Assembly (NCBI GenBank): GCA_018661145.1
Contig: JABJIU010000250.1
Coordinates: 1-9,489, forward strand
DNA length: 9,489 bases
From: Pseudomonadota bacterium
GTDB lineage: Bacteria > Pseudomonadota > Gammaproteobacteria > Arenicellales > UBA868
Direction: 5' to 3'
The notes beneath the pieces are model-generated. The model saw only the letters and a list, made by a program, of their open reading frames with translations, was not told where the DNA came from and did not search any database. Positions 1-6,848 of this stretch are shown here, piece by piece (the first letter of the stretch is position 1; each line of letters opens with the position of its first letter). The position numbers and the translations under genes are program-made.

Positions 1-245
1 CTTTGGCCCCTGGGTGTGATGGTGGACAGACAAAACAGATCATCGAGTGAATCGCCAGCAACACGTCGACATCCAGATAGCGCAGCCGGTAAGAAGATCA
101 GGGTAAAGTCATCCTGCTGATCGGTTGCTACAACTCCCTCACAAGATACCAGCGATGGCCGATTCATCCAAATCGGAGTGCCCCCAAAAAAGGATGCGCA
201 GTCAGGCCCTTTTTTGGGAAACTCAATCGCGGCCTCTGCATACAA
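1..245 (-). other. unassigned edge region with an open minus-strand frame
   Basis: No gene is assigned here with confidence. On the minus strand one frame stays open from the end of the ABC gene to the window edge, 81 codons from a TTG at 245-243. That TTG is one base past the TGA of the ABC gene and is preceded by AGGCGGG. A later in-frame ATG lies at 167-165. The frame includes the stretch FPKKGPDCASFFGGTPIWM, which looks protein-like but belongs to no family I can name. On the plus strand a frame is open from base 1 to a TGA at 118-120, but it uses rare Arg codons (AGA, AGG) and looks less like coding DNA. An inverted repeat at 183-218 sits inside the minus frame and argues against it. Either frame could be a truncated neighbour, or the region could be non-coding. 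Confidence 0.25.
183..218. terminator. 11-bp inverted repeat, candidate terminator
   Basis: CCCAAAAAAGG at 183-193 is perfectly complementary to CCTTTTTTGGG at 208-218, with a 14-base loop. Read on the minus strand, it starts 29 bases after the stop codon of the ABC gene ending at 247. An A-tract pairing with a T-tract is common in bidirectional terminators. Against this, the GC core is only two pairs flanking the A/T tract and the T-tract is followed by G, so termination strength is uncertain. Confidence 0.4.
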
Positions 246-246
246 G

Positions 247-2238
247 TCATCCCGCCTGCAGTTTGACGAATTTTTTGTACGACCCGTTGGGGTCAGCCAT
301 CAACGTGCCGTGATTACCGATATCCTTGATCCTGCCGTCCTCCATAAACACGATTCGGTCTGCCTTTCGAATGGTGGAAAGACGATGCGCAATAACAATG
401 ACAAGCTTGCCTGCTGCCGCATCCTGCAGGGCACTGACCAGCGTGTGTTCAGTTTCTGGATCGAGTGCGGCCGTGGGCTCATCCAGTACCAGGATTGGTG
501 TATTCCTGACCAGTCCGCGGGCGATGCTGAGTCTTTGTTGCTCGCCAACCGATAAGGTGTTGCCCGCACGGCCAAGCACCGTATCCAGGCCGTCGGGTAG
601 CGCGTCGATAAAGGTGAGGGCACCGGCGGTCTTGCAGGCTTGCCTGATGTCGCCATCGGTCGCGTCCGGCTTCGCCAGCAGCATGTTGTTACGTATCGAC
701 TCCGACAGCAGGGTGTGTTCCTGGAATACATAGGTGACCTGGTCACGTATCGTGTCAACATCGAGATTTGAAATGTCGATGTCATCGAACATCACGCGCC
801 CGGCGGAGGAGCGAAGGAAGGCGGGCAGCATATACGCCAGCGTGGTCTTGCCTGCCCCGGTTGGCCCAACGATTGCGATAAGCTCGCCAACTTCGAGGGT
901 TAGGTTTATATCGGTCAACACCGGAGCGCCGTTTGGGTAGATAAAACTGACATGATCGAAGGTGACCGATCGCTTCACGGTTTCATGTGTGGTTGCCCGT
1001 GCGCCCGGGGTTTCGGTGGGGAAATCGATGAAAAAGAACACGCGTCGAATGGCAGCGACATTACTCTGCAGCCCGATCCAATACATGCCGATGGCCATGG
1101 CAGTACCACCCAGGCTGTAAAAGAGACCAAACAGTACTGCAAAATCACCCGGCGTCATGATACCGGCAAAAATACGGTCGGTGATCAGAATCGTGACATA
1201 GATGGCCGCAACGCCGGTGCAGATTCCACCAATCACATAAAGGCCCTGCGAGAACAGAAAGGCATAGCGGTGGCGTTTGAACGATTCCGCACTCTTTTTA
1301 GCGAATTGCTCACGCTCCCGTGCAGAACCTCCTAGGCTCTGCACCGCAGCGATGTTCTCCATGCTCTCTTCAATAGCGTTGGTTGTCGCCGCGCCAGACG
1401 CTCGTGACGCCTGGTTCAGGTTTCTGGCGAAGGTCGACATGGGCAGCGTGACTATAAAAGCCAAAGGTATGAGCGAGGCCGCGATCCAGACGAGCTCTGG
1501 GGCCACTTGTCCGTAACTGTATTGCATCAGGTACAGCGAGATTGCTGCGGACAGCAGAGACAGCACCGGTATTAACGTCAGGTTGAAACATATCTCTGGA
1601 ACCTGGGGTGTGTCATACATGACACGGTACACCGAATCCCCTATGCGATTGTCGTCGAGCGTGGTCATGGGCAGCCGTGCCAGCTTCCGGAAGAGTGTGG
1701 TCCGCAGGGTATTGGCAATGTTCTGGGTCAGGCGAATGCTGACGATCATCTCGATCATGCCGAAAATTCCACCTGACTTGCTTTCACCGGCATTCAATGC
1801 CAGCTCTGACTGGGTCGCAGCATCGTGCCCTTGGGCCAGAAACACGGACGTTGCCGCGCTTGCGCGCAGGCCGAACAGGATCACCAGGAAGACATACATT
1901 ACAACGATGGTTCCCATAATCTCCATTGGACTCTTGTCACTGATGAAGCCGAGGAACCAATCCATAAATGGTGGAAAGCGGACATCGGTCGTACCGAACG
2001 GTTTTTGCAACAGCACTTGATCGACAATAATCTTGGCGATCCAGGGAACAACGAGTGGTGGAAAAATGGCTAGCAGCGCCAGCGCAGATTTTGCCGCGAA
2101 TAATTGACGTACATGGTTAAGCAATTGAAGGGCGCGGCCCAGCAGGACGAGTGCCTCGCCGGACGAGATGGCTGGGTTCGTGTCGACGCGGTCGTCAAAT
2201 TTTTTCTTTCCGGGTGTCGGCAGGGTTGCTTCGCTCAT
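247..2238 (-). CDS. ABC exporter half-transporter (permease-ATPase fusion), second subunit
   Basis: This 663-aa protein is a type IV ABC exporter subunit: an N-terminal membrane domain (about residues 45-400) fused to a C-terminal ATPase (about 425-660). It should sit in the inner membrane and use ATP to export a substrate that cannot be named. The ATPase is complete: Walker A GPTGAGKTT at 458-466, Q-loop Q506, signature LSVGE at 562-566, Walker B ILVLDE at 582-587 with catalytic E587, D-loop ALD, and switch H618. Length is a little above the usual 580-600 aa because of an extra hydrophilic stretch around residues 133-160, between the second membrane helix and the first coupling region (LRTTLFRKL). 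The ATG overlaps the TGA of the upstream ABC gene (ATGA), with GAGG seven bases before the start. Translational coupling and a heterodimer with that subunit are inferred. Both subunits keep catalytic residues, so neither site looks degenerate. Confidence 0.95.
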   Translation of the reverse strand: MSEATLPTPGKKKFDDRVDTNPAISSGEALVLLGRALQLLNHVRQLFAAKSALALLAIFPPLVVPWIAKIIVDQVLLQKPFGTTDVRFPPFMDWFLGFISDKSPMEIMGTIVVMYVFLVILFGLRASAATSVFLAQGHDAATQSELALNAGESKSGGIFGMIEMIVSIRLTQNIANTLRTTLFRKLARLPMTTLDDNRIGDSVYRVMYDTPQVPEICFNLTLIPVLSLLSAAISLYLMQYSYGQVAPELVWIAASLIPLAFIVTLPMSTFARNLNQASRASGAATTNAIEESMENIAAVQSLGGSAREREQFAKKSAESFKRHRYAFLFSQGLYVIGGICTGVAAIYVTILITDRIFAGIMTPGDFAVLFGLFYSLGGTAMAIGMYWIGLQSNVAAIRRVFFFIDFPTETPGARATTHETVKRSVTFDHVSFIYPNGAPVLTDINLTLEVGELIAIVGPTGAGKTTLAYMLPAFLRSSAGRVMFDDIDISNLDVDTIRDQVTYVFQEHTLLSESIRNNMLLAKPDATDGDIRQACKTAGALTFIDALPDGLDTVLGRAGNTLSVGEQQRLSIARGLVRNTPILVLDEPTAALDPETEHTLVSALQDAAAGKLVIVIAHRLSTIRKADRIVFMEDGRIKDIGNHGTLMADPNGSYKKFVKLQAG

Positions 2239-4154
2239 GCCAACGCCTCGTATCCCTTGAGCTCGGCGCGTACGAACCGCCGGTAATAGCCTTCTGGTAT
2301 CCCTATCAATGTATCGTGGTCACCGAGTTCGACAATGCTACCTTCATGCATGAAAGCAATCTGGCTTGCTTGCTTAATGGTAGACAGGCGGTGCGTGATG
2401 ATAAACACGATCCTGGATTTCCCCCACTCGGCGATGTTACGCAGCACGCGTTGTTCGGTGACCGCATCGAGTGAAGCCGTGGGCTCGTCCAGAACCAGGA
2501 TTGGCGTATCCCGAAGAATCGCCCGTGCAATGGTTAGCCGTTGCCGTTGACCAGTTGACAGCTTGCCGCCACGTTCACCGAGTTCAGTGTCATAGCCAAG
2601 CGGCAATGCCTCAATAAACTCGTGGGCGCAGCTGATTTTTGCCGCCGCGTCAATGTCAGCTCTGGTCTTGTCAGAGGTCGCATAGCTGATATTGTCCGCG
2701 ATGGTTGTCGTAAACAGTACATTCTGTTGAAGTGCGATTGCCACATGGCTTCGCAGGTCATCAATGCGGATATAGTCAATGGGCGTATCGTTGATGGTGA
2801 TAGTGCCCTGATCCGGGTCGTAGAGCCTGAGCAACAATGCCATCAACGTCGACTTCCCGGTACCCGTTGGACCGACGATCGCAGTGATCGATCCTGCAGT
2901 TGCGGTTAGATTCAAACGTGACAGGATTGGCTTTTGCTGCTCGTAAGCGAAACTCACATCGTGCCAGGCGACTTGCCTAACCGACACGGGAAACGGTAGC
3001 GGTTGCGCTACATCAGTCACTTCAGCTTCCTGGTCAAGCAGGTAGTAGGCCCGCTCCAGGCCTATCATCAGATCCTGGGCGCCGCCCCAGAGCTGCGCCA
3101 GCTCGAAGCCTTGTTGCGAGTTCTGGCTGATGGTGCCGGCGGCGGACTGGTAGGCACCCAGATTCCAGGTGGCGAAGCCAACCAGGGTGATGACGCCGCC
3201 AAGATAGGTTGCGGTCCCGGAAATGGTCCAGCCGGCCATAAGATACTCGCCACCCAACACGGCCGCCATAGCGACAGTGGAAACGCCCAGGGCCAGGAGC
3301 GTGACCTGCAATCGAAACTGGAAGGCCGCGTCCAGGGCTCGCTTTGAGTCCTGCTCAAATCGTTGGATCACAGCCTCTTCAGCGCGGTTCGCCTTGATCA
3401 CGCGAATACTGGCGAAAGATTCCTGGATCCTGGAGGTCAGGTCACTGTTAGTCCGCCGTGCGATGCGAGAGTATTTTTGAATCTGCGGGGTGAAGTAGAT
3501 AAAAAGCAAGGTGACGGGAACGACGGTCAGGATACAGAGCAACCCAAGCCACGGACTGAAGAGGGTTAGTAGAGTGAATCCCCAAAGCATCCATATCAGC
3601 ACGCGAAGGGGCGTGACGATGAGTTGCTGAAGGACATTGGTAATGGTGGCGCTGTCCTGGTAAATACGGTAGATCGCATCACCGGTGCGTGCCTGGTCGT
3701 GGAAGCGCAATGACAGGCTTTCAGCCTTGGCCAGCATGGCCAGTCGCAGGTCCTGGTTGATCCGCTGGTAGATCCAGGTCATGTAATACCAGCCCAGGGA
3801 AAATGAAGCGAGCAGCAAGAGCAACCCGACAAGTCCCCATGACAGCAGTCGATTGCGGACGGTTTGGCGCTGCTCTGATGTGAGGCTCTCAGCGTCTTCC
3901 CGGGCACCGACGACGTAGCTGTCGTCAAGCAGCAGCAATGTGGCTTGCATCGGTTGCAAGGGCGTACCGACCAGCACCTTGTTGTTTAAAAGGTCATTGC
4001 CGATGAGGCCGGCGACGAGAATGATGGCACCAGCGAGTACGTTGAGTAACAGGTAGGTGACGAGGTGCTTTAGCTGCGGCCGATAGTAAGGCCAGGCGCG
4101 CAGTATCAGGTGAGCGAGGCGGCGGAACGTTGGTTGAACATCAACTTCGGTCAC
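2235..4154 (-). CDS. ABC exporter half-transporter (permease-ATPase fusion), first subunit
   Basis: This 639-aa ABC exporter subunit has six predicted membrane helices (about residues 30-330) followed by an ATPase domain (about 395-630). Motifs are all present: Walker A GPTGTGKST at 428-436, Q-loop Q476, signature LSTGQ at 532-536, Walker B ILVLDE at 552-557 with catalytic E557, D-loop SLD, and switch H588. Residues 53-100 form a long loop between helices 1 and 2, probably periplasmic. The coupling segment TGDAIYRIYQDS matches GDSVYRVMYDT in the partner subunit, so the two belong to one subfamily. The start is GTG at 4154, because an in-frame TGA lies three codons upstream. The Shine-Dalgarno is weak (GAGG about 14 bases away). 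A TATAAA (minus strand, 4180-4175) lies upstream but no good -35 is visible. It is probably co-transcribed with the downstream subunit. The transported molecule is unknown; lipids, drugs and peptides are all possible for this fold. Confidence 0.95.
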   Translation of the reverse strand: MTEVDVQPTFRRLAHLILRAWPYYRPQLKHLVTYLLLNVLAGAIILVAGLIGNDLLNNKVLVGTPLQPMQATLLLLDDSYVVGAREDAESLTSEQRQTVRNRLLSWGLVGLLLLLASFSLGWYYMTWIYQRINQDLRLAMLAKAESLSLRFHDQARTGDAIYRIYQDSATITNVLQQLIVTPLRVLIWMLWGFTLLTLFSPWLGLLCILTVVPVTLLFIYFTPQIQKYSRIARRTNSDLTSRIQESFASIRVIKANRAEEAVIQRFEQDSKRALDAAFQFRLQVTLLALGVSTVAMAAVLGGEYLMAGWTISGTATYLGGVITLVGFATWNLGAYQSAAGTISQNSQQGFELAQLWGGAQDLMIGLERAYYLLDQEAEVTDVAQPLPFPVSVRQVAWHDVSFAYEQQKPILSRLNLTATAGSITAIVGPTGTGKSTLMALLLRLYDPDQGTITINDTPIDYIRIDDLRSHVAIALQQNVLFTTTIADNISYATSDKTRADIDAAAKISCAHEFIEALPLGYDTELGERGGKLSTGQRQRLTIARAILRDTPILVLDEPTASLDAVTEQRVLRNIAEWGKSRIVFIITHRLSTIKQASQIAFMHEGSIVELGDHDTLIGIPEGYYRRFVRAELKGYEALA

Positions 4155-4245
4155 AACGGTTCATCAGTCCTCGATTTATAGTCTGAGCGAAGAATAGGTG
4201 AGCCGCACTATCGGTGGAACACCCCAAAACCCTTAGCAAGCCGGT

Positions 4246-4581
4246 CTATAAGAGCGACTTCATGAATACAGCGCCGTGGCCGCGCAACCATTCTAGATCA
4301 TCCTTGATGTCACCGCACACGGTCATCGAGGTCGGGGCCAGGAAGTTATCCAGTTCGGACCAGCACCGGTTGACGAAAAACTGGGCCATAGCGGCCGAAG
4401 AATTTTCGTAGTACTGATCGACACGGACATGGGTCCCACACTCGCTGATCGTCCAGTTGCTGAACACAGTCTGCGGGTCCTTGGATGCAATTTCTGACCA
4501 AGTGGCGACCAGCCCCTTAAAACCCTCAAACTTTCCTGGCTTGATGTCTGCCTCCCAGGTCCAGTAAACATGGTTGCTCAT
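4246..4581 (-). CDS. ABM-domain small protein (putative quinol monooxygenase-like)
   Basis: This 111-aa protein resembles the antibiotic biosynthesis monooxygenase (ABM, dimeric ferredoxin-like barrel) family. Family-like features are an opening beta strand with YWTWEADIKPGKFEGFK, a middle strand NWTISECGTHVRVDQYYENS that matches the family's 'Y-W-S-x-D-G-x-x-x-x-x-E-R-Y-x-D-S' segment, and the closing GHGAVFMKSL, which resembles the GP(V)FM-P-L end of many putative quinol monooxygenases. It stops a few residues earlier than those homologues. Proteins of this type are cytoplasmic dimers, and several act on quinols or polyketide-like aromatics without a cofactor; the activity here is not shown. 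The ATG is not preceded by a clear Shine-Dalgarno. It lies 91 bp upstream of the ABC pair on the same strand, so co-transcription is possible but not certain. Confidence 0.8.
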   Translation of the reverse strand: MSNHVYWTWEADIKPGKFEGFKGLVATWSEIASKDPQTVFSNWTISECGTHVRVDQYYENSSAAMAQFFVNRCWSELDNFLAPTSMTVCGDIKDDLEWLRGHGAVFMKSLL

Positions 4582-4937
4582 CTGTATGCACTCTGCACAT
4601 TTTGTTGCGTAGGATGTTACCTACCGCGCTAAATCGTGGCTAGCACGGGTCCGTCAAACTTCCCCCATTTTGGATGACGACCGTGTTTGAGAAGCGGCGC
4701 GGGTGGTCTGCGTCGCTGACTATATCGATGACTATATCGATGGCTTACCGGAAGGAGCATAGTTGAACATCCAGGGGGCGATCAGGGAAAATGCCGCTGT
4801 CACTGCCTGGGAATGGGTTCACCAGAAGTAGCGATTTGGGTGATCTCGCCAGGTGTTGGAACCCTCTTGTTGCAGACACCGGCGGCCGGATAGGGTAGGT
4901 TTGATGCGATTAGGTTGAGGAGCGAGGGAGAAACACG
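4582..4937. other. 356-bp divergent intergenic region
   Basis: This separates the minus-strand ABM gene from the plus-strand 97-aa gene, so promoters for both should lie here, but no convincing -35/-10 pair is visible. It contains a 12-bp tandem duplication at 4717-4742. Several short frames are present: a 30-codon frame from ATG 4674, a frame reading DYIDDYIDGLPEGA and ending at TAG 4760-4762, and a 22-codon frame from TTG 4763 with AAGGAG at 4752-4757. None is recognisable. They could be chance, a short leader peptide, or the remains of a decayed gene. Confidence 0.5.
4717..4742 (+). repeat. 12-bp tandem direct duplication
   Basis: TGACTATATCGA occurs twice in immediate succession (4717-4728 and 4729-4740), and the next two bases (TG) begin a third copy. 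Each unit contains the palindrome ATCGAT when read into the next unit. The spacing is near one helical turn and the location between divergent genes would suit paired operator half-sites. A simple replication-slippage duplication in non-coding or decayed coding DNA explains it equally well. Confidence 0.8.
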
Positions 4938-5231
4938 ATGATAAACGTTTTAGTTGATTCGAAGGCAAAGCGAATGACAATTCATCGCCGCGAGGCGTGT
5001 ACGGGTGTTGAGATAAAGGCTGATGATCTAAGCCTCAAACTTGACGTGACCAACGTGTCGTCGGCTTTGAAAAAACTGCAAGACGGCGACTACGGCGAGG
5101 GCAGGATGTGGCTCGAAATCGACTTTGGCGATGTCGTATTCGAACACGCGATGGTACAATACGTGCGAACGATATTGTCGCCGGACTACGAGAAGTTTTC
5201 GTTTAACCGCTCAATCGGTTGGCACTGTTGA
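4938..5231 (+). CDS. hypothetical protein, 97 aa, orphan
   Basis: I do not recognise this protein. It is 97 aa, acidic to neutral and soluble-looking, with no signal peptide and no membrane segment. Its N-terminal half alternates short predicted strands (INVLVDS, RMTIHRR, LSLKLDV), followed by a probable helix (VSSALKKLQDG), a strand-like stretch (MWLEIDFGDVVFE) and an aromatic, charged C-terminus ending in WHC. The start is supported by GGGAG at 4926-4930, seven bases before the ATG; a second AGGAG at 4918 is too far away to serve. The gene converges on the transposase-derived gene with a single base (5232) between the two stop codons, so no intrinsic terminator fits between them and their transcripts must overlap or collide. 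A functional link between the two is possible but unproven. Confidence 0.7.
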   Translation: MINVLVDSKAKRMTIHRREACTGVEIKADDLSLKLDVTNVSSALKKLQDGDYGEGRMWLEIDFGDVVFEHAMVQYVRTILSPDYEKFSFNRSIGWHC

Positions 5232-5232
5232 T

Positions 5233-6468
5233 TCAATAGCCCGCGCTGGGTATGGAGTCGACATTTGGAAACGACAGGCCATGTAGAGCGGATTGGTTGA
5301 CAGCTTTTTTCTGCAGGGGTTTCTTGATGCTCGGCGGCGCATGATAACGTCGATTGAAGGTCAGGCCGCGCTGGGTCAATGGTAAACCACGGGCATTATC
5401 GAGGTGACTTGCATGTGTCGCCAGCATCATTGCTGCCAGATTCTTGACCCTGCTGTAGGTCAGGACACGCAGATCATCCAGGCTGCTTTTCTGATGCACG
5501 AGGCGATTGGTTGCAATCACTTGTCGACGGGTCAAATACGCCTCAACAACTCGCCGCAGCACGCGCTGATTACGCCGCATGGGAAGGCTGGTTAGCAGGT
5601 AATAGAAGGCTGTGCCGCGAGAGTCGGCTTCGTAGCTGTCACAACGGACCACGACCATGAATAATGGTCGATCTGGCGCCTGAGGCAGCCTCACGGGCAC
5701 GAAACCATACTGCAGGCAATACTGTTTTTCCCGATCATCTTCGTATTTGAAGACAGAACAGCTGTATGGCAGATCGCGTTCTTGTGCCAGTTCGCTTGCC
5801 GGCTGTGTATGTTGCCGGTACATGAGTTGCCGTTCATCATGAAGGCGGGTGATGAAATTTGTGGTGGACTCCGTGGAGAGGAAGCCCAGGACATCATCGT
5901 CATCACCGAGTCTCGCGTTGAGGATAAAAGTCCCCTTGTTCGCTGCAACTGTCTGAACATTCTTGATGAGGGAGATGATCTCGTGGTTGTCGCTCTGGTA
6001 TCCCGGTGCGTTCCGGGACCAAAGTGCAAACGTCAGTGGCCGGTAGGTGTCACTTCCGATATTGCTGGAGAGCGCTTCACACATACGGTAGCCCATGCAA
6101 TGCGAGTCCTCAGTGTCGATATCTTCAATAAACTCCATCTTGGTAGCGAAGCGTTTCTCGATCTGAAACTGATCCAGCACGATGCGTGTGTCCTCGGTTA
6201 TCGTTTCGACACCGCGTGCAAGTATTCTCTCCATCACGATCTGACCGATACGTTCGTCGGCAAGATTTCGACTGAGCCGTTTATGGGTTGCATGCAGGGC
6301 AATTTTTTCGTCAAGGGCTTCCCCGATTTTGCTGAGGCGTAAGGACCTCGCTCGGCGGATGCCGATTGTGGCGTCCTTTACAAATCTTGCCCTGACTTTA
6401 CCCAGACCCACAGTCAGGGTGTCAATCCGGTTTTCAAAGCCACGGTCCCGGGTGGAGAGCTTTTGCAT
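5233..6468 (-). CDS. IS4-family transposase-derived protein, DDE triad degenerate
   Basis: This 411-aa protein follows the layout of IS4-family (RNase H-fold DDE) transposases. Recognisable segments are LGKVRARFV at 22-30, KRLSRNLAD at 63-71, IVLDQ at 96-100 with the first Asp (D99), a MEF..D..MGYRMC segment around 111-130, FITR at 205-208, YYLLTSLP at 289-296, and the C-terminal YLTRRQVIATNRLVHQK at 311-327 leading into LDDLRVLTYSRVKNL. That last block corresponds to the family signature Y-(2)-R-(3)-E-(6)-K: Y311 and R314 are kept, but the catalytic Glu is I318 and the Lys is H325. The second Asp (usual 'DRG') falls at N184 or A185. Two of three metal-binding acids therefore appear lost, so strand transfer is not expected. 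The frame is intact, with AAGGA seven bases before ATG. No terminal inverted repeats or target duplications are evident. It could be a domesticated DNA-binding protein or a recently inactivated relic; the motif alignment is from memory. Confidence 0.82.
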   Translation of the reverse strand: MQKLSTRDRGFENRIDTLTVGLGKVRARFVKDATIGIRRARSLRLSKIGEALDEKIALHATHKRLSRNLADERIGQIVMERILARGVETITEDTRIVLDQFQIEKRFATKMEFIEDIDTEDSHCMGYRMCEALSSNIGSDTYRPLTFALWSRNAPGYQSDNHEIISLIKNVQTVAANKGTFILNARLGDDDDVLGFLSTESTTNFITRLHDERQLMYRQHTQPASELAQERDLPYSCSVFKYEDDREKQYCLQYGFVPVRLPQAPDRPLFMVVVRCDSYEADSRGTAFYYLLTSLPMRRNQRVLRRVVEAYLTRRQVIATNRLVHQKSSLDDLRVLTYSRVKNLAAMMLATHASHLDNARGLPLTQRGLTFNRRYHAPPSIKKPLQKKAVNQSALHGLSFPNVDSIPSAGY

Positions 6469-6848
6469 AGCCTTTTCCTTTTAACCAGTTCGTCGTAGAT
6501 AGGTGTAACATACTCCTCGGGCCAATGACAAACAATAGGTAAAAAACTCGTCTTGATCTGGTTCCCCAGGAATGTCTCAGTGGCACCAAAGAGCAATTAA
6601 AACAAGGGTTTGGGAGGTTATTTTGGTGCGTTCGAACTGTTTTTCCGCTGGCTCGGAAACCGCAAAAATGGGTGAACTCCAAAAGCTTTGCGACAATCGG
6701 GATAGTCATCCCAATCACTACAGCCCAGCCCCCAGGCCAGTCTGGGTCTGAAAAAGAAAACTGGGTGAAGTCTGCCGGTTCAACTTGGACGAGAATCAAG
6801 GTGACCTGATATTGTCTAGCCCTGACTGACAGCATCCTGGAGAAAATT
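6469..6848. other. 380-bp divergent intergenic region
   Basis: This lies between the start codons of the transposase-derived gene (minus) and the cyclase gene (plus) and should hold promoters for both. It contains only small hairpins: a 5-bp stem CCCAG/CTGGG at 6731-6746 and a 5-bp stem GGGAT/ATCCC near 6700. A minus-strand open frame crosses most of it but runs antisense into the cyclase gene and is not accepted as a gene. A second minus-strand frame starting at TTG 6596 overlaps the start of the transposase-derived gene and is also unrecognised. No transposon end is visible. Confidence 0.5.
6785..6815 (+). promoter_or_regulatory. weak candidate sigma-70 promoter for the cyclase operon
   Basis: TTGGAC at 6785-6790 could be a -35. 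TATTGT at 6810-6815, preceded by TG and one base (an extended -10 arrangement), could be a -10. The spacer is then 19 bp, longer than ideal; GATATT at 6808 gives 17 bp but a poorer -10. It lies about 35 bp upstream of the ATG at 6849. Matches to consensus are partial, so this is only a candidate. Confidence 0.28.

Noticed and set aside
247..4154. One exporter subunit having a degenerate ATP site, as in many heterodimeric ABC exporters
   Set aside because: Both subunits keep Walker A, catalytic Glu (E587, E557), switch His and usable signature motifs, so both sites look competent.
4600..4630. Small hairpin GTAGG/CCTAC upstream of the ABM gene, considered as a riboswitch or operator
   Set aside because: Only five pairs, no flanking conserved structure, and no T-run or Shine-Dalgarno sequestration.
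5782..6342. 186-aa plus-strand open frame
   Set aside because: It is fully antisense to the transposase-derived gene, whose homology is clear, and has no family resemblance of its own.
6414..6596. 60-aa minus-strand frame from TTG overlapping the start of the transposase-derived gene
   Set aside because: No Shine-Dalgarno, a TTG start directly after a stop codon, and overlap of the ribosome binding site and first codons of a better gene.
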